Positions 51,225 through 58,041 of a DNA stretch of 64,000 bases are shown piece by piece. The position numbers and the translations under genes were made by a program. The notes beneath the pieces are model-generated. The model saw only the letters and a program-made list of their open reading frames with translations, did not search any database and was not told the origin of the DNA. The DNA lies in assembly GCA_046160545.1 (NCBI GenBank), contig JBJXGS010000322.1, positions 24,188 to 88,187 on the forward strand, read 5' to 3'. The DNA comes from JAEUOS01 sp046160545. GTDB taxonomy: Bacteria > Pseudomonadota > Gammaproteobacteria > Burkholderiales > JAEUOS01. Positions within the stretch are counted from its first letter, which is position 1; every line of letters begins with the position of its first letter.

Positions 51225-51902
51225 TTATTTCTTTTCTGAGGATTCATCCGCACGCGGCTTGCTCTCCGGAGGTTTCATCTTGGCGCGAATCAATTTTGCA
51301 ATATCAGTATTGCGCGTCAGTTCGGCCCAGTCTGCGGCAGTCTGGTCCTGATCGTTCTTGACGTCCACATCAGCACCTTCCTCAATCAGAAACTTCACGA
51401 CTTCAAGGTGCCCACCGCGCGCTGCCATCATCAACGAAGTTATTCCAGCACTTGAAGAAGAGTCTATATATGCATGATTTTCCAAAAGTATTTCTACTAT
51501 CTTTCGATGCCCGTTGGCAGCTGCATAAATCAGCGGTGTCCACCCTGGGTGGTTGATCTGCGCTTCCTTGCCAACCAGGAACTCGACGACAGCCAAGTGA
51601 CCAGCCAGCGCGGCAAGCATCACCGCGGACTCACCGGCGGCATTGCGCCGGTCAATGTCGGCGCGTGCGGCAACCAGGGTCTTGACCACTTCCAGGCTGC
51701 CGTAACGAGCCGCCAGATGCAAGGCCGGCTGCCCGGTGGGATCCACCGTATTGGCATCCATGCCACGCCGCAGGAGCCGCGTCACGGTGCCGACGTCCGC
51801 GCGCTTCACGGCATTCAGGAAATCGTCGTAGGTGTTGGCCAGCGCCGTTCCCTTCCAGGCCAGAAACACGCTTCCCGCCAACAGGAAAACCCGCCGCTTC
51901 AT
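51225..51902 (-). CDS. Exported ankyrin-repeat protein
   Basis: The product is 225 aa. A signal peptide (MKRRVFLLAGSVFLAWKG, cleavage near ALA-N) predicts periplasmic location. About five ankyrin repeats follow, for example GQPALHLAARYGSLEVVKTL, GESAVMLAALAGHLAVVEFL and GITSLMMAARGGHLEVVKFL. The charged C-terminus (PRADESSEKK) is low complexity. The ATG overlaps the tatD stop (ATGA), so the two are likely co-translated. The partner is unknown. Confidence 0.9.
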   Translation of the reverse strand: MKRRVFLLAGSVFLAWKGTALANTYDDFLNAVKRADVGTVTRLLRRGMDANTVDPTGQPALHLAARYGSLEVVKTLVAARADIDRRNAAGESAVMLAALAGHLAVVEFLVGKEAQINHPGWTPLIYAAANGHRKIVEILLENHAYIDSSSSAGITSLMMAARGGHLEVVKFLIEEGADVDVKNDQDQTAADWAELTRNTDIAKLIRAKMKPPESKPRADESSEKK

Positions 51903-52687
51903 CGTTTGTCCTCCACCAACCGTGCCGCCTTGGGAAAAAGCCGAAAAAAGTTCTTGGTCGTTGCTGCGATGATGTCGTCAAGCGCGGTCTCTCGCAGCCC
52001 GGCGACTTCCCGAGCCACGTGCGCCACCAGCGCGGGTTCGTTGGTTTTGCCGCGATGCGGCACCGGCGCCAAGTAGGGTGCGTCGGTCTCAACCAGAACG
52101 CTTTCGAGCGGTACCGCCTGCGCAACCTCTTTCAAGTCCTTGGCATTGCGAAAAGTGACGATGCCGGAAAACGAGATCAGAAAGTTCATATCCATCGCCG
52201 CGCGTGCGAATTCGAGGCTCTCGGTGAAACAGTGCATCACCCCACCCGCTTCATGCGCCTTCTCCTCGCGCAGGATGCGCAGCGTATCCTCGGCGGCGGC
52301 GCGGGTATGGACCACCAGCGGCAGGCCTGCTTCGCGCGCGGCCCGGATGTGGGTGCGAAAGCGGTTGCGCTGCCACTCCAGGTCTCCCGTGAGCCTGTAA
52401 TAGTCCAATCCGGTCTCGCCGATGGCGATCGTGCGCTCGTCGGTGGCCAGTTCGACCAGGGTTTGCACATCCGGTTCACGCACGTCCTGGTAGTCGGGGT
52501 GCACCCCTACAGTGGCGAACAGGTTGTTGCCCTGCGCTACAACATCTCGCACTGCCTGCAGCGCCTCGAGCGTTACCGAGATGCAAACGGCATGGCCGAC
52601 TCCAGCCTCGGCCATACGCGCAAGGATACCGGGCAGGTCATCCTTGAAATCGGCAAAGTCGAGATGGCAATGCGAATCGACCAGCAT
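51899..52687 (-). CDS. tatD: TatD-family metal-dependent DNase
   Basis: The product is 262 aa from the ATG at 52687; a TTG at 52714 overlapping the pilZ stop is an alternative. Metal ligands His6 and His8 lie in DSHCHLDF, with AIGETGLDYYR, VVHTRAA, MHCFTES and VETDAPYLAP as further family motifs. TatD proteins are 3'-5' exonucleases or D-aminoacyl-tRNA-deacylase-like hydrolases; the substrate here is not known. It follows pilZ in the standard mltG-tmk-holB-pilZ-tatD order. Confidence 0.93.
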   Translation of the reverse strand: MLVDSHCHLDFADFKDDLPGILARMAEAGVGHAVCISVTLEALQAVRDVVAQGNNLFATVGVHPDYQDVREPDVQTLVELATDERTIAIGETGLDYYRLTGDLEWQRNRFRTHIRAAREAGLPLVVHTRAAAEDTLRILREEKAHEAGGVMHCFTESLEFARAAMDMNFLISFSGIVTFRNAKDLKEVAQAVPLESVLVETDAPYLAPVPHRGKTNEPALVAHVAREVAGLRETALDDIIAATTKNFFRLFPKAARLVEDKR

Positions 52688-52710
52688 GCCCCGGGCCTGC
52701 GGCGCGCCGC

Positions 52711-53082
52711 TCAAAGCGTGTGCGTCGGCCGCGAAGATTGCAGCGAATTGCCGAGCAGGTTTTCGATCTTGCGACGCGCGTTCTGACCGCTTTCGTCTCC
52801 CGAGAACTGCACTCCGACGCCCTGCTGTTTATTGGCCTGCGCGCCCTGCGGGGTGATCCACGCGACAACCCCCGCGACCGGCAGTTTGGCGGGGTCATCC
52901 ATGAGCGAGAGCAACATGTAGACCGGGTCGCCAAGGCGGTACTGCCGCGTGGTGGGAATGAAGAGGCCGCCGTTGCGCAAATGCGGCATGAATGCCGCAT
53001 AGAGCGCCGACTTCTCCTTGATGTTCAGGGAGAGCATGCTCGGGCGGGCGGGAGCGGCCGGTCGGGTCGGACTATCTGACAT
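52711..53082 (-). CDS. pilZ: PilZ-domain protein (type IV pilus assembly)
   Basis: The product is 123 aa with a single PilZ domain (MLSLNIKEKSALYAAFMPHL through GVGVQFSGDE). It lacks the RxxxR and DxSxxG c-di-GMP motifs, as does the founding PilZ of type IV pilus assembly, which binds PilB and FimX. The location next to holB is the classical one. It complements pilF at 33829-34671. Confidence 0.92.
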   Translation of the reverse strand: MSDSPTRPAAPARPSMLSLNIKEKSALYAAFMPHLRNGGLFIPTTRQYRLGDPVYMLLSLMDDPAKLPVAGVVAWITPQGAQANKQQGVGVQFSGDESGQNARRKIENLLGNSLQSSRPTHTL

Positions 53083-53094
53083 TGCGGAAGGACT

Positions 53095-54123
53095 TCAACG
53101 CGCGGTTACGCGCGCATAGTCGATGAAAATTTCCTCTAGAAACAGGCGCACATTGAGCGGATGTTCCGCCGTGCGCCGTCGGCTTACGACCCGACGCAAC
53201 AAGCCATCTAGCGCCGTCGCCGGCACGCTACGCGCGATGCGTTCGATGGACTGGGCCTCGCGTGGATGATATCGTACTTTGCCGCCATTGCCGCAGAGCA
53301 GCAGATCACTCAGCCAGCGGCTGGTCCAGAGACAGACGGCCTCGGCCCCCCCCTTTTCGCAGCGTTCCGCCAGCGCCACCGGATCCAGGCGCCCCGGATT
53401 CGCCAATCCAGCCACCAGTGCCTGGCGGAAGTCAGCCGAGCCCTGCTGCTCCAGTGCCAGCAGCGGCGCCCCGCCCGCTTCGGCAAGTGCATCCGAAGCG
53501 TTGTCGACACCTTGACCAGCTAACCAAACCACCGCGCTGGCGACTTCGGGCAAAGGCAGGTCAACACGTGCGCAGCGGCTGCGCAGGGTGGGCAGTACTG
53601 CGTCCAGGCGATGGGTGACGCACACGATCAGGGTATCCGGTGCCGGTTCTTCAAGAGTTTTCAGGAGGCGATTGGCCGACTCCACAGTCAGCGTCTCGCA
53701 GGGATAAATGACAGCCACCCGCGTTCCGCCACGATGGGTACCGACGCTGAAGAAGGAGTCGAGCGCCCTGACCTGCCCGATCTTTATCACCTTGGATGGC
53801 GCGCCGCGCGCTGCTATCGGCCCGTCTTCGGTCTCGCCAGCTTCGCCGTCCGAGGGCGTCTCCGGTGCCATCGATTCAGGCACGACAATACGGCAGTCCG
53901 GATGGTTGGACGCCTCGAACCACCCGCAAGCGGCACAACTCCCGCATGGCCGTTCGCCCGGGTTGCCTGATTCGCACAGCGTTGCCTGGGCCATGAAGAG
54001 CGCAAATTCGAAGCCCCCGATTCCGGGAGGGGCGCTCACAAGTACTGCATGGGAGCGGCGATTCGCACCGGCCTGCCATTGCTGCCACGGCCAAAAAAAC
54101 CATGGAAAAGTTAAATTTTTCAT
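53095..54123 (-). CDS. holB: DNA polymerase III subunit delta'
   Basis: The product is 342 aa, part of the clamp loader. The Walker A position is degenerate (SAPPGIGGFEF, no lysine), normal for delta'. Zinc-module cysteines appear in CGSCAACGW, followed by LLKTLEEPAPDTLIVCVTH with the sensor 1 region. A Glu/Gly-rich insert lies after the zinc module. It overlaps tmk by 4 bp. The first codons are AT-rich relative to the region. Confidence 0.94.
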   Translation of the reverse strand: MKNLTFPWFFWPWQQWQAGANRRSHAVLVSAPPGIGGFEFALFMAQATLCESGNPGERPCGSCAACGWFEASNHPDCRIVVPESMAPETPSDGEAGETEDGPIAARGAPSKVIKIGQVRALDSFFSVGTHRGGTRVAVIYPCETLTVESANRLLKTLEEPAPDTLIVCVTHRLDAVLPTLRSRCARVDLPLPEVASAVVWLAGQGVDNASDALAEAGGAPLLALEQQGSADFRQALVAGLANPGRLDPVALAERCEKGGAEAVCLWTSRWLSDLLLCGNGGKVRYHPREAQSIERIARSVPATALDGLLRRVVSRRRTAEHPLNVRLFLEEIFIDYARVTAR

Positions 54124-54728
54124 ACTGTTGAGAATATTTTATAAACCATTTTCTCAACATCACTGCGTACCTGACCAGCGTCAATGATGACCATACGCTG
54201 CTTGGCTCTACGGGCCAGATCGAGGTACACCCCACGTACCCGTTCGTGAAATTCAAGCTTCTCACGTTCAAATCGGTCCGGCGCCCTATCCTGCACCAGC
54301 CGTTCGCGAGCAATTTTCGGCTCCACGTCGAATACCAGGGTCAGGTCCGGCTCGAAGCCGGGATGAACCCAGTTTGCCAGAGCCTCGATACGTTCGATGG
54401 CCACGCCACGGCCGCCCCCTTGATACGCACGGGTCGCGTCGGTGAAGCGGTCGCAGAGCACCCAGGCACCGCGTGCAAGCGCCGGCTCGATCACCTGTGC
54501 CAGGTGCTCGCGGCGGGCCGCGAACATGAGCAGGGTCTCGGTATCTAGATGCATGGATTGGTGCAGCAAGAGTTCACGCAGGGCCTCGCCAAGCGGGGTC
54601 CCGCCCGGCTCACGTGTGCTGACGACCTCTAGCCCTCGTGCGGCAAGCTGGCGCTGCGCCGATTCGATATGGCTCGATTTGCCGGCACCATCCAGACCCT
54701 CGAAGGTGATGAACTTGCCGCGCCTCAT
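54120..54728 (-). CDS. tmk: Thymidylate kinase
   Basis: The product is 202 aa from the ATG at 54728; the frame is open for 30 more codons upstream but those are antisense to the mltG end. The P-loop is FEGLDGAGKSSH, the DR(Y/F) motif is CDRFTDATRAYQG, and TREPGGTPLGE is present. It makes dTDP for DNA synthesis. It starts 4 bp after the mltG stop. Confidence 0.96.
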   Translation of the reverse strand: MRRGKFITFEGLDGAGKSSHIESAQRQLAARGLEVVSTREPGGTPLGEALRELLLHQSMHLDTETLLMFAARREHLAQVIEPALARGAWVLCDRFTDATRAYQGGGRGVAIERIEALANWVHPGFEPDLTLVFDVEPKIARERLVQDRAPDRFEREKLEFHERVRGVYLDLARRAKQRMVIIDAGQVRSDVEKMVYKIFSTV

Positions 54729-54732
54729 GGCT

Positions 54733-55743
54733 TCAGCCGCCCTGCCTGCGTTGATAGCGATTGACCGCGCGATTGTGCGCTTCGAGGGTTGCCGAAAATT
54801 CGTGGGAACCGTCGCCACGGGATACGAAGTACACCGCGTCGGTGCGTGCAGGGTTGAGCGCTGCCCGCAATGCAGCCTCGCCGGGCAGGGCGATCGGAGT
54901 TGGTGGCAGGCCGGCGCGGGTGTAGGTGTTGTAGGGCGTGTCGGCGAGAAGATCCCGCCGGCGCAGGTTGCCGTCGAAGCGCTCGCCTAGGCCGTAAATG
55001 ACGGTCGGATCGGTTTGCAACAACATGCCGCGCTTCAAGCGGTTGACGAACACGCCCGCGATCAAAGGTCGTTCGCCCGCCTTGCCAGTCTCTTTTTCGA
55101 TGATCGACGCCAGCACGAGAGCCTGATACGGGGTCGCCAGAGGAACGCCTGCGGCGCGGTCCTGCCAGGCTGCGGCGAGCCGCTTCTGCATGGCCCGGTA
55201 GGCGCGCCTGAGGACCTCGGTCTCGTCGCTTCCCTTGGCGAACAGGTAGGTGTCCGGAAAAAACAGACCTTCCGGATGCATCTCACTTCCCCCTTCCAGC
55301 GCCTGAATGCGGCGCAGCAACTCGACATCCTCTAGCGATGCAGTATCGCGACGAATTCCCGGATGAGCATTGAGTGCCACGCGAAACTGGCGAAACGTCC
55401 AGCCTTCCGGAACGGTCAATTCCTGAAGGGTCACGTCGCCCCGGGTCAATTTGTCGATCAGTTGCTGCGGCGTGATGCCATCGGCGATCTCGTAGCTACC
55501 TGCCTTGATGCGCGTATCGCGGCCATCGAGGCGCGCCAGCAAAACCAGAATTTCTGGAACGACCGGCAGAGCAGACCCGGCCAGGCGCGCTGCCGTTCGC
55601 ATGCTGGCGCCCCGCGGAATGGTCAGATCAACCGCAGTGCGACCCAGGTCCAGCGGATGACGAGCATACCAGTAGAGCCCGCCCACGACCCCGATGGATG
55701 TCAAAAAAGCCAGAAAAATCAGAGCTTTGAGAAGCTTCAGCAT
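54733..55743 (-). CDS. mltG: Endolytic murein transglycosylase MltG
   Basis: The product is 336 aa. An N-terminal membrane anchor (LLKALIFLAFLTSIGVVGGLYW) is followed by a periplasmic LysM-like domain and the YceG catalytic domain with the catalytic Glu in LASIIEKETG. Downstream LPPTPIALPG and VYFVSRGDGSHEFS are family marks. MltG ends nascent glycan strands. It is divergent from ygfZ. Confidence 0.95.
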   Translation of the reverse strand: MLKLLKALIFLAFLTSIGVVGGLYWYARHPLDLGRTAVDLTIPRGASMRTAARLAGSALPVVPEILVLLARLDGRDTRIKAGSYEIADGITPQQLIDKLTRGDVTLQELTVPEGWTFRQFRVALNAHPGIRRDTASLEDVELLRRIQALEGGSEMHPEGLFFPDTYLFAKGSDETEVLRRAYRAMQKRLAAAWQDRAAGVPLATPYQALVLASIIEKETGKAGERPLIAGVFVNRLKRGMLLQTDPTVIYGLGERFDGNLRRRDLLADTPYNTYTRAGLPPTPIALPGEAALRAALNPARTDAVYFVSRGDGSHEFSATLEAHNRAVNRYQRRQGG

Positions 55744-55768
55744 GACGCGCGCGAAGGTTGCCGGCCGC

Positions 55769-55774
55769 TATAAT
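55769..55774 (+). promoter_or_regulatory. TATAAT -10 element before ygfZ
   Basis: A consensus TATAAT lies in the mltG/ygfZ divergent gap, 48 bp before the ygfZ ATG. No matching -35 at 16-18 bp was seen, so strength is uncertain. Confidence 0.45.
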
Positions 55775-55821
55775 AAGCGTCTTCGCCAAGGGGCCCCGGC
55801 CGTCAGCCACCACCTTCTCGC

Positions 55822-56709
55822 ATGAATGCCTTTGCTACACCGTTGCGCGTCCGTCTCGATAACTGGGGCCTGATCCACGTAAGCGGCTCAGATGCTGTCG
55901 CCTTTCTGCATGCGCAGTTGAGCAATGACCTGGCAGCCCTTGGCCCTGATGAGTCGCAGTGGACCGCGTACTTGAGCCCAAAGGGGCGCATGCTGGCAGG
56001 ATTCCTGGCCTGGCGGGACAGCGGCGATGGCGTATACCTGTGCGCGGATCGGCGCATCATCCCTGCGCTGGTCAAGCGCCTGTCGATGTTCGTACTGCGG
56101 GCAAAAGCCAAGGTCACCGACGCTTCAGACGAGCACCTGATTTTCGGGACGCTTGGCGAATCTGGCCCGCCGCCGCATCATCTGGCGCGGGCAGAGGTTT
56201 TGCGGATCGGCCTTCCCCCGGCAGGCGAGGCTACACGCGCTCTTCTTGTCACCCCGGTTGGTGCGGGCAGTTGCGTCACCATTACCGGAGGAGCCGCGTG
56301 GGAGCGCGCCATGATCGGTGCCGGGGAGCCCTGGATCGTTCCGGAAACGCAAGATGCGTTTGTCCCGCAAATGGTCAACTTTGACGCGCTGGGCGGAATC
56401 AATTTCCGCAAGGGCTGCTACCCGGGTCAGGAGGTCGTGGCGCGGGCGCACTACCGTGGCGCGGTCAAGCGACGCATGGTCAGGGGAAGTGTGCGGGCTC
56501 ATGCAGCCCCCGGGATGGGCCTCTTCGGTGCAGATGGCCAGCAATCAGGGACCGTGGTCAACGCCTGTGCGGACGGCACCGGAGGCAGCGAATTGCTTGC
56601 GGTCATACCATTGGCCGAATTCGGCAGCAACCGGATGCACCTGGGCGCACCTGACGGGGCGTGCCTCATCGAAGCTCCCCTCCCCTACGAGCTGCCCGCG
56701 GAAGCATGA
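55822..56709 (+). CDS. ygfZ: Folate-binding protein YgfZ (Fe-S cluster assembly)
   Basis: The product is 295 aa of the GcvT-like fold. The hallmark motif KGCYPGQEVVARAHYRG contains the conserved cysteine, and LRVRLDNWGLIHVSGSDAVAFLHAQLSNDL is the expected N-terminal part. YgfZ uses tetrahydrofolate to support assembly or repair of certain Fe-S enzymes. The stop overlaps a 25-codon ORF (ATGA). Confidence 0.93.
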   Translation: MNAFATPLRVRLDNWGLIHVSGSDAVAFLHAQLSNDLAALGPDESQWTAYLSPKGRMLAGFLAWRDSGDGVYLCADRRIIPALVKRLSMFVLRAKAKVTDASDEHLIFGTLGESGPPPHHLARAEVLRIGLPPAGEATRALLVTPVGAGSCVTITGGAAWERAMIGAGEPWIVPETQDAFVPQMVNFDALGGINFRKGCYPGQEVVARAHYRGAVKRRMVRGSVRAHAAPGMGLFGADGQQSGTVVNACADGTGGSELLAVIPLAEFGSNRMHLGAPDGACLIEAPLPYELPAEA

Positions 56710-56783
56710 CGCCCAAGCTCGCGATTCTTCCGCCTTTGTCGCTGCCGGGCGTGCAGCTGCGGGTAACCAGGCCTGTGCGTTGA
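56706..56783 (+). other. 25-codon bridging ORF between ygfZ and DUF4936 gene
   Basis: An ATG at 56706 overlaps the ygfZ stop (ATGA) and the ORF's TGA (56781-56783) overlaps the TTG start of the DUF4936 gene (TTGA). The peptide starts MTPKLAILPPLSLPG and ends RPVR. It could couple translation of the two genes, or be chance. Confidence 0.2.
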
Positions 56784-57076
56784 ACACCCTGGTCGACTAT
56801 TTCATCTATTACAGGATCGCTGCGACGACCCAGGCTGAGTATGTTCCCGTAGTGGTGGCGATGCAGTCCGAGGTTCTGCGCCGCACCAGCGTGCGCGGGA
56901 GGCTCAAACGCAAGTCAGGCAGCGATGACACCTGGATGGAGATATATGAAGGTGTGCATCAGCGCCTGCTCTTCGAAGCCACGCTGGCCGACTGCGTGAT
57001 CCGTTTCGGCTTTGACGCGTTTCTTGCCGAAGGCGCGCAACGGCACATGGAAGTATTTCACGACCCGCTGGCCTGA
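56780..57076 (+). CDS. DUF4936 family protein
   Basis: The product is 98 aa from the TTG at 56780, with AGG eight bases upstream. VDYFIYYRI near the start, TWMEIYEGV and RHMEVFHD near the end are typical of this small uncharacterised family often encoded between ygfZ and an NRDE gene in betaproteobacteria. No ATG is available in frame near the expected N-terminus. It ends 6 bp before the next gene. Confidence 0.8.
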   Translation: MNTLVDYFIYYRIAATTQAEYVPVVVAMQSEVLRRTSVRGRLKRKSGSDDTWMEIYEGVHQRLLFEATLADCVIRFGFDAFLAEGAQRHMEVFHDPLA

Positions 57077-57082
57077 ATCTCC

Positions 57083-57847
57083 ATGTGCCTGATCGCTTTC
57101 GCTCTGGATGCCGTACCGGGATATCGCCTGCTGGTCGCTGCCAATCGCGACGAGTTCCATGCCCGTCCGACAGCGCCGGCCGCACGCTGGGACGATGCGC
57201 CCGGGGTATTCGCGGGTCGCGATTTGCGCGATGGCGGCACATGGATGGGACTGGCACAGGGCGGACGATTCGCCGCCCTCACCAATCATCGCAACGGTGC
57301 CCCCGCCGAGCGCGCGCCGCGCTCGCGTGGGCATCTGGTGGCTCAATTCCTGCGCACCGACAGCCAGGCCCGAGCCTACGCCCAGCAGGTCGGCCGTGAT
57401 CGGCATGCCTACAACGGATTCAACCTGCTTGTCGCCTGCGAGGCCGACCTCTGGTTTGTCGCCGATGACGAAGCACCGCAGCGGGTCGAGCCGGGACTGC
57501 ACACCTTGAGCAATGCCAGGCTGGATACGCCATGGCCCAAGGCCACCGGACTTGCTGCCGACATGGCCTACGCTACGCGCGCCAACGGTGACGAGGACGG
57601 GCTTTTCGCCGCTCTATTCGCGGCACTGGCGGATGCGCGGCCTGCCGCAGATGCCACCTTGCCGGACACCGGCATTGGCATGACCCGCGAGCGTGAATTG
57701 TCGCCGCGCATGATCATCAACCCGGTCTACGGCACCCGCAGCGCCTGCGTGCTCGCCATTCGCAGCGACGGCACCGCACGCTTTGAAGAAACCAGTTTCG
57801 ACGCCATCGGACAAGTCACCGGGCGCGTTGCGGGGGCACCCGGCTAG
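57083..57847 (+). CDS. NRDE (TANGO2-like) family protein
   Basis: The product is 254 aa. It starts MCLIAFALD with a cysteine at position 2, and the name-giving NRDE motif lies at residues 21-24, followed by GRDLRDGGTWMG and LTNHRNG. The fold is related to Ntn hydrolases, with Cys2 as the likely nucleophile after Met removal; the human relative TANGO2 is linked to heme or lipid handling. The function in bacteria is not known. Confidence 0.92.
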   Translation: MCLIAFALDAVPGYRLLVAANRDEFHARPTAPAARWDDAPGVFAGRDLRDGGTWMGLAQGGRFAALTNHRNGAPAERAPRSRGHLVAQFLRTDSQARAYAQQVGRDRHAYNGFNLLVACEADLWFVADDEAPQRVEPGLHTLSNARLDTPWPKATGLAADMAYATRANGDEDGLFAALFAALADARPAADATLPDTGIGMTRERELSPRMIINPVYGTRSACVLAIRSDGTARFEETSFDAIGQVTGRVAGAPG

Positions 57848-58041
57848 TCGCGCAAATTCGCAAGTGCCACGAGCGACATGTCCGCGGTCGGTTATGCAGG
57901 TCGGAATTGCGATAGCGCCCTGGAGGTGCTATGGCAGAATCGATGCTTCCCTTTCGACGACCGTGACCGGGTCGCCTGAGCCCCAGCAGGGCAAGGCTTA
58001 AGAATCGGCCCGCCTGCCGGCCCCGCTGCGTTACCTCTATC

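Noticed and set aside
53900..54180. AT-rich holB/tmk junction as a mobile-element scar
   Set aside because: Both genes are intact, overlap by 4 bp in the standard order, and no repeats flank the patch.
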